NCBI GenBank assembly: GCA_905250025.1
Contig: CAJNOJ010000409.1
Location: 1-64,000, forward strand
Direction: 5' to 3'
DNA: 64,000 nucleotides
Source: Adineta ricciae
Lineage: Eukaryota; Rotifera; Eurotatoria; Adinetida; Adinetidae
In this document: piece by piece, positions 11,389 through 22,827 of the stretch
Layout of the letters: each line of letters starts with the position of its first letter
Numbering within the stretch: the stretch's first letter is position 1
Translations under genes and position numbers: made by a program
Notes under the pieces: generated by a model
Seen by the model: the letters and a program-made list of their open reading frames with translations, nothing else
What the model was told of the DNA's origin: nothing
The model's database searches: none

Positions 11389-12387
11389 ATGTCAACAAAT
11401 AGCAGTGAAAACAATACTATAGATTTGTTTCCCGATTTGGAAATTTCGTTATCACGTTCAGCTCGCTTCTGGATTATACTGTTTCTTGACGTTCCCTCAG
11501 TGATCTGTAGTCTTTGCTTGATTATTCATATTATTATCGATCGAACTCAACGACATGCATTGTATAATCACACGATTTTTCTAATTCTGATTGTAAACTT
11601 ACCAGTTCAATTATTGGATACTGGCTTGTATCTTTCTGTTATTCGCAATGGTCTTGTGCAGCCATCACTACCGATTCTATGTCTTCTATGGTTACTGGTA
11701 GATTACTGCTTTTACTGCATGGGAGTTATTCTATTGACTTGGCTGGCAATCGAGCGACATATTTTGATCTTCTATGACCAATGGGTAGCAAATCAGCGAG
11801 GACGATTTCTTTTCCATTATCTTCCTTTGATTCTTATTATCTCCTATGTTTGTCTGTTCTATATCGTTGGTATTTTCGTATTACCCTGTGACAACGTCTA
11901 TGATTATACATCCTTATACTGCGATGTTGGTCCTTGTCTTGAATCCTACAAATTTATCAACTTGTGGGAAACGAACTTTAATTATTGTTGCCCAGTGATT
12001 ATTGAAACTGTTGCCAGTATCAGTCTTCTATTGCGTGTGCAATGGCAGAAACGACGCCTTCGTCGGTCAAACCAATGGCGAAAACAACGCCGAATGATCA
12101 TGCAATTAGGCTTAGTTTCAGGCATCAATATGGTCATGAACCTCCCACTCTATATCGTCTTCATTGCTCGATCATGTGGTGTAGCTACGCAAAGCAGCAC
12201 TGAAGCTAAAATCTGGTTTGATTTTCTCAGTTATGGAATAGTTTTTTTCTTTCCATTTGCATCATTATGTCAGTTTCCAGTTTTACGCAAACAAATTATA
12301 AAGACACTGACTTGTATCATTGCAAGACCATCGCCACCACACTGTCTTTTAACCATTTCGTTAACAAAAGTCACGCCTAGAAAATAA
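11389..12387 (+). CDS. Seven-transmembrane receptor (rhodopsin-like GPCR), copy A
   Basis: Single-exon 332-residue membrane protein starting at ATG 11389. Hydrophobic spans lie at about residues 27-50, 61-84, 96-120, 142-166, 198-216, 236-260 and 277-298. TM3 ends in WLAIERHILIF, an ERH in the place of the DRY motif, and acidic and Cys residues cluster in extracellular loop 2 (LPCDNVYDYTSLYCDVG). Loop 3 is very basic (QKRRLRRSNQWRKQRRM), as expected for G-protein contact. The short N-terminus carries NSS/NNT glycosylation sites. It belongs to a divergent rhodopsin-like group; the ligand is unknown. The copy at 29789-30796 differs at only a small number of residues. Confidence 0.85.
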   Translation: MSTNSSENNTIDLFPDLEISLSRSARFWIILFLDVPSVICSLCLIIHIIIDRTQRHALYNHTIFLILIVNLPVQLLDTGLYLSVIRNGLVQPSLPILCLLWLLVDYCFYCMGVILLTWLAIERHILIFYDQWVANQRGRFLFHYLPLILIISYVCLFYIVGIFVLPCDNVYDYTSLYCDVGPCLESYKFINLWETNFNYCCPVIIETVASISLLLRVQWQKRRLRRSNQWRKQRRMIMQLGLVSGINMVMNLPLYIVFIARSCGVATQSSTEAKIWFDFLSYGIVFFFPFASLCQFPVLRKQIIKTLTCIIARPSPPHCLLTISLTKVTPRK

Positions 12388-13122
12388 TCCGATGTGACTA
12401 ATTCCTGTACGATATTATGGAGAATCGGTTGGGGAAAAGAATACTTTTGCGAATCTTTATTGTCACGTTACTGTTGTTCTTCGCTTTGATGTTCAAACAC
12501 AATACATACATGTATATATATATATATTCATTTTATTCAAATAAAATCTTGTATTCTCGTCCATACGAAAAGCGTAATACTGTCTTCATTTTAAGGGTGT
12601 GAGTGAAAGTATTGTTTGCCATCATAGCGCACATCCGCATTTAAGTCATATTTTAAAGCAAAGAATCTCGATGGAAATTTCTACATAGAAGGATTTTCTC
12701 CCAATTCGCCTACAATCAGAAGTAGTTTCTGGTCCAAGAAAAAATCGTTTAAAATCTGTTTGCTCTATTTTATCAACAGATACTTTCATAATTTTCCTGT
12801 ATTTTGTTCATCTAATGTTCATTAATCCTTTGACTTCCGGCGACGTATGTATACATTCAAACGCAATTATCGAATAAAGTTGCTTACAGTACAGTTTTTA
12901 CTTTTTCGGAATATCTTTTAATCCTTTACCACGTGACATTAGACGAATGCCATACATTTTTCTTTCCTCTAGACTAGTTAGTGGTGTACACTTCTATCTA
13001 GTATTCGCTTTCTTTTATTCAGCGCAATCACAGTACTCACCAGACTTATTAAGAAAAATAAAATTCAAGACTATTGGAGCACTGATCCATTGCTAGTTAC
13101 ACCCGTCTTCGATCAGTATTTC
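12388..13122. other. 3' flank of the 7TM gene
   Basis: Non-coding flank with a short AT microsatellite at about 12512-12530. It is conserved with copy B (30797-31690), with indels. No gene supported. Confidence 0.5.
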
Positions 13123-13866
13123 GCATGAAATAGGTATCATGTCATTCTACGCTCTATACACTTTGCAACGATGAAAGTCTTGTGTATGGAAAGAGATATT
13201 TGGGTTCAAACAGTATATCCCGTCTAAGCACCATCAATTCGGAATCAAATTCATTCTAGACTTCATTATTTACACAGTGTATCAACCCACAACCAGACTC
13301 GGATTGAGTGAATCAATTGTAATGAAACTCGTGCAGACATATTACGCAAGTCGAACATTTTTTGAGCCCCTACACATCGTAACAGAACTGGTGCATGTAG
13401 TACCATCCGTAAAAAAGACAAGACTTGCCATCTTGAACAGCTGAGTCGAAAAGAGGCGAGAGTCAATATGCTCGTACCGATACTTTGCTTGCTTTCAACG
13501 ATTCTACTCGATGGCATACACGAATTCAAACGAAACAAGTCGACAAACTGGAGTAGTAGTCCAGAAACCTATTTGCATTGACGACTGCACCAACAACATG
13601 GGTAGTATATAATACATTCGTAATTTATGAAATGTAAAACAACACTTCCTAGCAACCATCTGATTTTTGACTCGAAATAATTTGAGAGATTTTGAAAAAG
13701 TATGGATCGCAAGAACCATCTACCGTAGAAAGGCCATCGACAAAACATTCCCCTCTTCGTCTAACTGCTCCTCATTTCCCTTCACTTAGTCTACAAACAT
13801 CGCAACCAAAGCAACCTCGAAGTGATACATAGTATTTCTGCGTCGACTGCTTCGCAGAGATTATCA
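13123..13866 (+). mobile_element. Decayed piggyBac transposase, copy A
   Basis: Broken frames on the plus strand match piggyBac-type (DDE_Tnp_1_7) transposase order. FILDFIIYT is followed by LGLSESIVMKL, then GACSTIRK, MLSTI-like sequence, and a C-terminal RPS/Cys-rich tail. Stops and frameshifts are frequent and the ends are not recognisable, so the element is long dead. It was carried along in the segmental duplication. Confidence 0.65.
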
Positions 13867-13904
13867 TACGGAGATGAACAACTAAGGGACTTTTACACAA
13901 GAAT

Positions 13905-14111
13905 ATCGTATCTTCAAAGGTTTCTTACAAAAAATTTTGATTTTCGGCGTAAAAAAAGCCGGGAGTCAAAGGATCGCCTATGGCATGTGTCCTCTATAAA
14001 CAAAATCATATGAATGAATCGTCGGAATATTTTATTGAAGTATTAACATTTGAAAGGATTGACTTTGATTGAGACGATCGTGTTTACGTTTTAAAGATCA
14101 AACTGATATGA
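13905..14111 (+). pseudogene. Internally deleted decayed frame, copy A
   Basis: Remnant of the same frame seen at 32583-33064. The C-terminal part (MNESSEYFIEVLTFERIDFD) is conserved, but about 300 bp in the middle are missing relative to copy B. Family not recognised. Confidence 0.4.
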
Positions 14112-14195
14112 TTTATTATTGCAAAAAATAGATATTTAGGGTATATGAACGAAAACGACAGAGGAAAAATTGCTATTAAATAATGTTAACGTCCT

Positions 14196-15152
14196 CTAGT
14201 ATCTTTTAGTGGCTTCTGTTATTTTTGTTGGAAGAGTTTGCCTTTGTCTTTTTCTTTTTCTTATAATTTTAGTAAATGTTTTCTTCCACGCTTTATAAAA
14301 TCTCATGTCAATAATTGCAACGATAGCTGGATCTAATGCAATTTGAATATAATTAAGCATTGATGTAACAATACCTACTGATGTATTTGCATTAACAAAT
14401 TGAAAAGAAAGTACAAATGGACTCCATAAAATAAGCCAAATGGAATAAAATACTACTGATTGAATAACTAATCTCATATGAAATTTACGACGATTATTAA
14501 TTATTTGCTGATTACGAATATTTCCAGTTGAACTTATAAAACGAATACAAAGAAAAATGAATATTATATTCAAAGTAACTGGAATAAAATAAACAATAAA
14601 TATATTAAATATTTGAACATATACTGACATATATTTAATGTCACATATTCCACCTAATTGACGCCATAGTTGTGTCCAATTAACAAGAAATTGAATAATA
14701 ATATTAAGCATTGGAATAATATAAATTGCTAAATTACTCAAGATAAGTGACCGGACATTTTTTATATAAACATTTCTATTAAAAACAATTTGTATATACC
14801 GACATACGTTAAGTCCTAAGAGAATATAACTTTGGATTACATTTGTATAAATTTTTGAAATCGCTTCGAAATAACATAAAATTGTACGTGCTGATCTTGG
14901 AACACAAATCATGGAAATACGTTGACCATAAAATAAAAAAAATCGAAAGATAAGAAAAAGATCAGTTAATAAATAGACATAAAGCCAAAACATTCCTCGT
15001 TGTCGAATTGATGAATAAAATAAAAAATGAATCCAAAATATTGTATGAATTATTGTTGCCATTATACAAATGTATAATGTTGGTTTACGAGTGCCAGCTG
15101 TATCAGATGACCAACTTAGAACTATGCATGGAGATTGGGTTGTTGTATTCAT
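14196..15152 (-). CDS. Seven-transmembrane receptor (GPCR-like)
   Basis: Single exon of 318 residues from ATG 15152; the longer frame to 15161 opens on TTG and is not used. Seven hydrophobic spans are visible. A CRY motif (GLNVCRYIQIV) follows TM3 in place of DRY, and the C-terminal tail is basic (KIIRKRKRQRQ). An N-terminal NTT site and short ectodomain fit a small peptide or amine receptor, ligand unknown. It is convergent with the duplicated block to its left. Its last about 140 bp recur at the end of copy B, where a single N cuts the copy off. Confidence 0.8.
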   Translation of the reverse strand: MNTTTQSPCIVLSWSSDTAGTRKPTLYICIMATIIHTIFWIHFLFYSSIRQRGMFWLYVYLLTDLFLIFRFFLFYGQRISMICVPRSARTILCYFEAISKIYTNVIQSYILLGLNVCRYIQIVFNRNVYIKNVRSLILSNLAIYIIPMLNIIIQFLVNWTQLWRQLGGICDIKYMSVYVQIFNIFIVYFIPVTLNIIFIFLCIRFISSTGNIRNQQIINNRRKFHMRLVIQSVVFYSIWLILWSPFVLSFQFVNANTSVGIVTSMLNYIQIALDPAIVAIIDMRFYKAWKKTFTKIIRKRKRQRQTLPTKITEATKRY

Positions 15153-17169
15153 TTTAAACAAATCAATAGAAAATACATTGCATTTTTATACTATGAATTT
15201 AACCTATTATTAGTAACAAAATGATTTTACCAATCGGAATTTATTAGAAGTCATCAGACGAAATTAATTTTTGTCCTTAACATACATTAAGTTTGAAAAG
15301 TTATTACAAAGTGGGTTTCAATTAAAAACAACTAAACAATATTAGATAGAGATTTGTTTTAAAAATTATTCAAATTTTATTTGAGAAAATTTTTAACAAA
15401 AAATACTTCTTCGTATGAAAATTCCTGAGTGTCAGATATTATTTTAGGTCAAAAATATTATCCAAATAATTGTCACAATAACAAAACTATTATCATTAAA
15501 TATTTAATTGTATGTAGATCAACAGTGACAAGTTATAATTACTTATTTTTCTCGTATTTTCCACGTTTGCAAATTATGAGTAAGCATAACATTGATATTT
15601 ATAAACTGAAAATAGAGTTATGAAACTATACTCTGGTAAGGAAAAGTTAACAATAATCTTTAATTGAAATTAATAATACGGTTTCGTTAATTCTCTGAAT
15701 CGCCTGACCATTTGTGCGTTTGTTCCAGATTATTTACATATGGATTGTCAAGTTTATTCTCTTCATGATTGGAATGATATTTTCGTACTACAGATTTGGT
15801 CGATGCTTTGAAATAAAAATGTAAGTATACAAAATTGTATATATTTCGAATATACACAGTACTCGCCATACGATATGTTCTTAACGAAGTAGAAAACTGA
15901 TTATAACGTAGTTAGAATTGACCAAGAAAAAAAATAAATAAAAGTTATGTGCCACTTCGTTGACCTATATTTCTCTCTTGTCTTGTATATGCAAAACGAA
16001 ACTTTAATGATTTCCTCAGCATTTTGTTACATGTGATGATGAGGATAATTTCACGAAAACATGCGTAGAAAATACAGCTGAAACTATATCTAATTTTAAT
16101 GCGTAAATTACATTAAACTAAAAATAGCATTGTCGTCATCACTATTGAGATCAAATTTTGAATCTAAATCATCTTCTGTTTTCGCAAAATTATGCATTAT
16201 CAAATGTAATTTTAATTTCAATCTTAGATGATCGAGTAAATATTCACTCAGTACGTGCATGTCAAACAGTTTGTACTTCTTCAATAACAAAAATATTTAT
16301 AGAAAAATTACAATTAATATAAATCTTCATTCTTTTCTTCTTTAAACAGTTCGAAGTGTAACGAAAAATAAAGATTGAAAAATATGAACCTTGACAGGTA
16401 TCTGGTTCTACCGAATATGTACAACAGTGATATACAATGAACTAGTTCATTCTTTATAATTCGTTACTGACACATAGAGAAACAAACCTTTGTTATACTG
16501 GTGAGATAGAGAGAAAAGAGATTGAACATTAATCTACATAGGTTACCGATATGATTATATTGCATTAATAATCAATCTGATCGATCGTCTCATGATGCAC
16601 TCGCCACTCTGATCAAATATTTTCTCTGACGAAACGTTGTATTAACATATGATTTTACTTGACACATCTGATTGCATAATAATAACTGAATGAGTTTCCA
16701 TCGGTCTACAACCAAGATGAATACAGGTCCGGACAAAAGCTGAACACTTCTGAAAAAATATGCTTTACTTTTATAAATATATAACCGATCTGATGTGCTT
16801 CTTTCGTTCGATATTGCACGAACGCAATTTAACAATTTCTTGTACATCGAAAGATCAAGCGGAGATCTGTTGATCTTATCCAGTGAATATCTTCACACTG
16901 ATCATTCAAACTGGATTTACACAAGAAAAATAGTCCTTTTCGATGCCAAATCATTAGGAAACAATGGCGAACATATTGAAACGGAACCACGAATTTTCTT
17001 TTCTTTATCTATATCTATGATTATCACCACAGACAAATGATTTCTCTCTCCAATTTCTTCTTCTTTATCTGAATTATCTGAATACATATTCATATATCGT
17101 ATTTCGCGATTCTTTTTTTTCTTCGTATGGTGAATCAAAATGCGAAGACAATTGAGAATCTGAGTATCG
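15153..17169. other. AT-rich non-coding stretch
   Basis: Only short frames without domains occur on both strands (for example 15429-15623, 16590-16847, 16917-17261). I see no supported gene or repeat. Confidence 0.45.
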
Positions 17170-17868
17170 ATGTTACTCACACAAACAAAAATCTTACTAA
17201 TAAATCCTAACAGCACATCTTCTATGACATCCATAGCAGCAAACGCATTACACGGTCTCAACAGTCTTTCTCTTACTCAAATTGACCAATTTACTGCTCC
17301 TTCATCTGCTCCAGCTGAAATCACGTCATTTACCACTGAAGTGTTGTCTGCTGCGGTATGCATCAACCAACTGATTTCTCTTCTCGACCAGTATGATGGT
17401 TTCATAGTGGCTTGTTTTTCTGATCATCCACTTGTTGAAATGTTACGAGAACATACTGACAAGCCAGTGGTTGGAATTATGCAAGCTAGTCTGATTCACG
17501 CAACACTTCTAGGAAATCGATTCGGGATTGTTACAACAAATAAAGAATGGGAATTTTTGTTGAATAAAAGTATTCACAACATGGCACTGGATCATCGATG
17601 CGGAGGAATCAAAGCGACTAACATTTCACCTGTTGGTTTAGAACTTGCTGGAAAAGATGTTATCAATGTGGCGATGAGTGAAGCAGCCGGTGAGCTTGTG
17701 AAGAACAACGGATGTGACATCATCATATTGGGATGTGCAGGAATGAGTGGATTGAAGGAAACGATGCAACAGGCTTGTCTTACTATGGGATTGAAAGCTT
17801 CGATTATTGATCCAGTCGTTGCTGGATATGAAGTTCTATCAGGATTGATAGGTGCGCAAAAAGCCTAA
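17170..17868 (+). CDS. Hydantoin / Asp-Glu racemase family protein
   Basis: Intronless 232-residue protein from ATG 17170, close to the usual family length of about 210-250. It starts ILLINPNSTSSMT, the classic N-terminal strand of hydantoin racemases and DCG1-like proteins. The two catalytic Cys positions are present: C82 in VACFSDHP and C189 in ILGCAGM. IDPVVAGY near the C-terminus is also typical. The family epimerises hydantoins, allantoin-type compounds or amino acids by two-base chemistry in the cytosol. The substrate cannot be read from sequence. The gene type is mainly bacterial and fungal, so horizontal acquisition is possible. Confidence 0.88.
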   Translation: MLLTQTKILLINPNSTSSMTSIAANALHGLNSLSLTQIDQFTAPSSAPAEITSFTTEVLSAAVCINQLISLLDQYDGFIVACFSDHPLVEMLREHTDKPVVGIMQASLIHATLLGNRFGIVTTNKEWEFLLNKSIHNMALDHRCGGIKATNISPVGLELAGKDVINVAMSEAAGELVKNNGCDIIILGCAGMSGLKETMQQACLTMGLKASIIDPVVAGYEVLSGLIGAQKA

Positions 17869-18163
17869 TGAATAAATATCTCGTAGTTTTTAAATTTTTT
17901 TATTCGATGTGAAATGCAAATATGTGTTAAGATCAAACCTGAAGTGCCATGAAAAGTTTCAATTTCTCACAAAACTCTCTCTATTATTATTCATCGTTAT
18001 GCCTTTTCACTATTTTATTAAATATCTACACATATGATTTCCAGCAGCAAATATTTACTTTTGTCTTTACTCTGCAAAGATATAAAACGTAACCACCAAC
18101 GAAATCAAAACACATTTTGATAAAAGGTTGAAGAAAGGAGAGAAAATAAAACAGTCGTTTATA

Positions 18164-20560
18164 ATGGATGAAAGCGAACTTCTCAATTTCAATTGGTTCT
18201 CCGAGGCAGGATATTCTCGTTTAAAAGCTGCAAAATTTGCTGTACGAAGAGCTGAAGCTGAAGATATCAAAGCAATACGAGACAAAATGATCGAAGAAGG
18301 CATATCATATCAATATTTACCGGACAATGTTCGAGAACTACCTTGGGGGGCATCTTGCAGTGAGGAAAAGTGTCGATATGAAATTCTTCAGAATACAAAA
18401 TTAAAATTCATCCAGAGAAAACAGTTGCAAGGAAATTCTAAACAAAAGGAACAAGCAGAGAAAAAACAAAGTATATTAGATGTGAAAAGAAGCTACCAAG
18501 AGAACGTTGTGCAACGAAACAAAGCGTTGAATAAAACATCAGCTGAGCGAGACGAAGACGGAGATAATCTTTGTTCTTTATTAAACGCCGTCAAATTGGA
18601 CGAACAATATTATCGAAAATTGCTGAGAGACGCGATCGAGAAGACAAAATCGATTTATTCAGTTTATGATATTTCTTTAGCATGTAGAGAAAATATGTTA
18701 AATGGTCTGTCAAGTCTATCGAATGAACAAGCAAGAAACTACTGTGAGAAAGCATCATTGGCTAGTTTAACTATTCAAGAAAAATTGGATTCACTCGATG
18801 ATCGAGAAACACTTCGTGGGGTTCGTCTAGTAACTGAAGGTGAATCAAGCTTAAGGTATTCATTAGATCCATGTTGTCAACGATACAAATACATCCGAGT
18901 GATCCTTCAAACGGTTTTGACATTGAAATATTTGACAAACGAAGAGAAAATCGTGTTTAAAGAACATTTAGAACTTACCAACGGACTCATTGATAAATAC
19001 GAAGCTTGTTACGTTTTTATCCTTGTGCGTGCGTTTCTCAATGGCAATGATGCTAATTATGATGACGATGACGTGAAAAAATTTATTGAAAAATGCGAAG
19101 AAGATTTCATACGACAAGATGCTTTATTCACACTACAGGTTCTTGTCGCTGTTACAGCGTTACATTTTAATCGTGAATTGCAATGTCCGGTCTTAATGTT
19201 CTCTATTGAACGTTATAGAAACCTATCTGGATCCTATAAGGACAAAATTGTTGAAAAAGCAATCGATATTTTAAATCAGCAGGAAGTTCAAGTGTGTCCA
19301 ATAGTTGAACCTGTTGGATCTGAATCCATTGGATCTATACCGCAATTTGAACGACCTGGAAAAAAATCATTGGCACGTTGGTGTGATAGAAGAAATTATT
19401 TGCGTATATTCGATTGTCCAAAGGTTGATTTTTCTATTTATATTCACAAGTCCGAAATTGTTCACATAGTGAAACTCGTTCGTGAGCAATTTAAATCGGA
19501 TTTCGATGGACAATATGAAGAAGAGGCAAGACTCAGTTTGCCTCATCAACCGTTGAGCAGTTCTGTTGTTTACCTGTCGAAAAATAAACAAAATGTAAAG
19601 GATATTCAAGGACAATTGCGTTCGGGACGAGAAATAATTCAAATAGATCCTAAAGACTATTATGTACGAATAGATAATGTCAAGGAGAGTTATGGAGACC
19701 TGGAAAGAATTCTATTTCAACGACTAGTTAAAGAATCTAGCAAATACACCCTTTGGTTTCGTGATATAATTAACAAAAGTGGTGAAAACATCACTTCCGA
19801 CCACGAATTCGTTCTATTCGCTCATGCTAAAGCTGTTTCAGAGTGTGCTCGAAATTTATCAACTTGGATGATCAATTCAATGTGTTTAGATGTTATAGAA
19901 AAGGATATTAATTTAGATGGGAAAGACAATACAGATGATCAACGAATGTTTTCACCATGGAATTTGTTTTTTCAACATCATTCGATGACTGGCGGTAGTT
20001 ATAAAAATCAAATCGGAGAAGGAAATGAAAATCAAGAGGAAATTGAGGATAAAGAATTGTATATCATTATGAATTGGCTTTGCATTTTCTGGTTGGGAAA
20101 TGAAAATGTCACGATGGTGAATGATTCAGATGTGTGCTTGTCATATCTTGAAAATATTCAGCGTACAAAACTGGAAGCAGCTGAAAGATACGCACGTACA
20201 TGCATCTTAAAAATGCTTTTTCATCGCATGTATTCAACAGACTCATGGGATTGTAATCATTTTGAAGAAACGTTACTTCTGCGATCTTCTCTTCCAGATG
20301 AGACAACACCTCGAAGAATACTGGGACAAATGTTCTTTGATAAACAACCATTGCGATTAATAGAAGATGGTGCGTCAAATTTCAATGATTCTCCAGCCGA
20401 TGAACAATTGAAAAAAAGAAGATTCGAGGGAAGTAAAGGCACCGATCGAGACGAAGTGAAAAGACAAGCCAGGCAAAGATTTCAAAGATTGCTTGAAACT
20501 ACAAAAGGCGATGATACTCTTCGAACATTTTATGACGACAAACGTAAACAATTAATGTAA
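18164..20560 (+). CDS. Large orphan protein of unknown function
   Basis: Single open exon of 798 residues. The ATG at 18164 is chosen because the frame upstream opens only on TTG. The N-terminal 130 residues are charged and probably helical, with Lys/Glu/Gln-rich coiled-coil-like sequence. The middle (about 170-400) is helical with few glycines. The region around residues 560-720 is rich in aromatics (WFRDIINK, WNLFFQHH, MNWLCIFWLG). The C-terminus is very basic and acidic in alternation (KKRRFEGSK, KRQARQRFQRL) and could be nuclear or nucleic-acid-binding. I recognise no domain. Codon use and the long clean frame argue that it is real. It lies just downstream of the racemase on the same strand, about 300 bp away. 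Confidence 0.7.
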   Translation: MDESELLNFNWFSEAGYSRLKAAKFAVRRAEAEDIKAIRDKMIEEGISYQYLPDNVRELPWGASCSEEKCRYEILQNTKLKFIQRKQLQGNSKQKEQAEKKQSILDVKRSYQENVVQRNKALNKTSAERDEDGDNLCSLLNAVKLDEQYYRKLLRDAIEKTKSIYSVYDISLACRENMLNGLSSLSNEQARNYCEKASLASLTIQEKLDSLDDRETLRGVRLVTEGESSLRYSLDPCCQRYKYIRVILQTVLTLKYLTNEEKIVFKEHLELTNGLIDKYEACYVFILVRAFLNGNDANYDDDDVKKFIEKCEEDFIRQDALFTLQVLVAVTALHFNRELQCPVLMFSIERYRNLSGSYKDKIVEKAIDILNQQEVQVCPIVEPVGSESIGSIPQFERPGKKSLARWCDRRNYLRIFDCPKVDFSIYIHKSEIVHIVKLVREQFKSDFDGQYEEEARLSLPHQPLSSSVVYLSKNKQNVKDIQGQLRSGREIIQIDPKDYYVRIDNVKESYGDLERILFQRLVKESSKYTLWFRDIINKSGENITSDHEFVLFAHAKAVSECARNLSTWMINSMCLDVIEKDINLDGKDNTDDQRMFSPWNLFFQHHSMTGGSYKNQIGEGNENQEEIEDKELYIIMNWLCIFWLGNENVTMVNDSDVCLSYLENIQRTKLEAAERYARTCILKMLFHRMYSTDSWDCNHFEETLLLRSSLPDETTPRRILGQMFFDKQPLRLIEDGASNFNDSPADEQLKKRRFEGSKGTDRDEVKRQARQRFQRLLETTKGDDTLRTFYDDKRKQLM

Positions 20561-20671
20561 CTCATTCACATTTTGACAAAACGATGATTTTGACAGAGAA
20601 AAATAAGAAAATAAAACATCGGATCTGCTCAAGTGTAGAATACATCTTCTATTAAAGTGTCGGGTTCATCA

Positions 20672-21562
20672 TTATGCTGCGGTTAATCCAATAGCATTTG
20701 GTCGGATGTTTAGTTTTGATATCACAAATGCTTTTAACGGATCTGTGAATTGGAATAGAGCAACGGGTACACATGTTACTGATGTTGCAGCAAATATATA
20801 CGCAATTCGAAAATGATATAATGGTGGTGAAGTAAAAAATGACATAAAAATGAAAATTGCATAGGGAAAACCAATTGTAATGAGAATCAGTAGGAGAATA
20901 ACTGTACGACGAACCATTTTCAATTCACGTTGAGCACGGAACAAAACATTCGTTGATATAACCCGTCTACTCATTTCTTTAACATAAAGAATTAGTTTCC
21001 AATAAATCAACATGGTAAACAACACAGGCATAAAATAAACGAATATTGAAAGAAATATTATTGGAAAGGAAAAGCTTAGAATAACTTGACAGATTTGATT
21101 GTCAATGTTATAGATAATATCACCGGTGAAGATAAATGCCATCGGAAATAAAATTGCAAATATCCATGTGCAACAGATAAAGAGAAATTGATTTGACTTG
21201 AATTGCCAAAATAGACATGTTGAATAAAGAATGCTAAGATATCGATGAAAAGCGGATGATAAAAATGAATAATTATTTAGAGCAAATGTTACATAAGTTA
21301 AATAACCACGAAAAATACATAACGAATCTGGAGATTCGATTTGTTTAATGTCGTTGTGTAATGTTATTATGTTCATCCAAAGTAAATTACTTGAACATAA
21401 AAGTATTGCTAAACATGAATTAGCAACTAAAATCATTGAAATTGTGTGATGGGTTTGATCAATAAATATAATCAAGAAAAATGATATTGACAAGAAAATA
21501 GATATGATAAGACAAATTATATTGAATATATCCATTGGAATAAACCACGATTGAACAAACAT
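20672..21562 (-). CDS. Seven-transmembrane receptor (GPCR-like)
   Basis: Single exon of 296 residues from ATG 21562. Seven hydrophobic spans are present and the TM3 end reads SSAFHRYLSIL, an HRY in the DRY place. Loop 3 is basic (RAQRELKMVRRT) and TM7 leads to FQFTDPLKAF. The protein is short, with minimal N- and C-terminal tails. It is convergent with the orphan gene, leaving only about 110 bp between their stops. It is divergent from the other 7TM genes here; ligand unknown. Confidence 0.8.
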   Translation of the reverse strand: MFVQSWFIPMDIFNIICLIISIFLSISFFLIIFIDQTHHTISMILVANSCLAILLCSSNLLWMNIITLHNDIKQIESPDSLCIFRGYLTYVTFALNNYSFLSSAFHRYLSILYSTCLFWQFKSNQFLFICCTWIFAILFPMAFIFTGDIIYNIDNQICQVILSFSFPIIFLSIFVYFMPVLFTMLIYWKLILYVKEMSRRVISTNVLFRAQRELKMVRRTVILLLILITIGFPYAIFIFMSFFTSPPLYHFRIAYIFAATSVTCVPVALFQFTDPLKAFVISKLNIRPNAIGLTAA

Positions 21563-22827
21563 TTTGAATCGATTCTCTTCTCGGGAAAAATGTATTTTTG
21601 AAATGAAAAAGATTTTCTATATATGTATCTCAGAGTGTGATGTTGAAGATTTGCTTTAAAATAAATAAGCTCATTAGTCTCTCATTATTTATGAGGAAAA
21701 AATGTGAATAACCTACTGTTGTGTCCTTGACTATTATCATAATTGTCATTCACTGCATAAAAGATATTTCAGCTCATGGGAAAGTACTTTTAATTTCATT
21801 GCTGAGATTACGGAAAGATACAGTAGTGCCCAAATACTCAGAAAAACTTTTCTCTTCACTCTTGAATCTGTTTGTAATTTTATCATCACTAATAGACTAC
21901 AATAGTTCTTACTGAAGTAAAATTCTAGTCACTAGGAAATCTCACATGACTAAATTATAAAAGAGTATTTAATTTAACGCTTCGCTTGCCCACAAATAAG
22001 AATAATAAATGAGAATTTATCAGTGAGTTCCGCTCATTATATTCCACATTTAGAAAATTTTGAATGCAATATAATTATAGTAAAAAGTAAAAAAATATCT
22101 GCATCACAACGACCCATTAAGGGATTCTCTCTGTTGTAAAAAGAGACACGTTTCTTATAATTATATTAATTCTCATCTACAATAATTTGAATTCATATTA
22201 AGAACCTGGTACACGAGCCGTTCCAGCTGTCTCTAAATTCAGCTTTGTTTCTACGGATATCTTCAAGCTGCACTCTCTTTATATTTCTTTCCCTGCATAC
22301 GTAGAACTGAGAATCATTTGTTCAGATCAATCCAACGTTTTCATGGGGAAACACCAGTACAACTTTTTGCGCTTGATTAATACAATATTGCGCGGAACCA
22401 TCGGGGCGGTTTATCTCCTAAAATAATTTGCATTGTGACTTATGATCCAAGAGAGAGAGAGAGAGAAATGAATTTCGATCTTTTGTGGACTATCACCTAC
22501 TTTCAGTCGAAGAAAAAACAAATCGAGGTTGAGTTGACATCTGATTCACTGCACATGTGACTACCTGTACACATTGATAGGCAAAGCAAGAAGAATAATG
22601 TCGGATAGGTCAAAGAAAAAAAATGAGAAAGAAGTGAGTATCAAATTAATGTTTTATTAGCAAAATTTATATAATTTCTCCTTGTCGAAGCACATAGGTA
22701 AGTCGCTAGTAGAGGCGCACGGTCGATCAGTTTTGATTCATGTAAGATAAGCGTGGCATTTTAACCTTGCCTTCCGTTTGACGTGTGGATGAATAAGATT
22801 GCATAAATGAATTAGAGCAACAAGACC
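21563..22827. other. Non-coding stretch
   Basis: A short GA microsatellite lies at about 22450-22466. The small plus frame at 21721-21915 has no domain. No gene supported. Confidence 0.45.

Larger units (their letters stand above)
10771..14334. repeat. Segmental duplication, copy A
   Basis: Colinear and closely similar to 29172-33278, in the same orientation about 18.4 kb away. It spans about 600 bp of 5' flank, a 7TM receptor gene, its 3' flank, a dead piggyBac, a second decayed frame and the 3' end of the next 7TM gene. Copy A lacks about 300 bp present in copy B at roughly 32650-32960. Confidence 0.85.

Noticed and set aside
13266..13719. Minus-strand frames with Cys and Leu
   Set aside because: They are shadows of the decayed piggyBac on the plus strand.
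16917..17261. Minus frame overlapping the racemase start
   Set aside because: Low-complexity Lys/Glu/Ile sequence antisense to the racemase start.
18067..18303. Minus frame over the start of the orphan gene
   Set aside because: Shadow of the plus-strand coding sequence.
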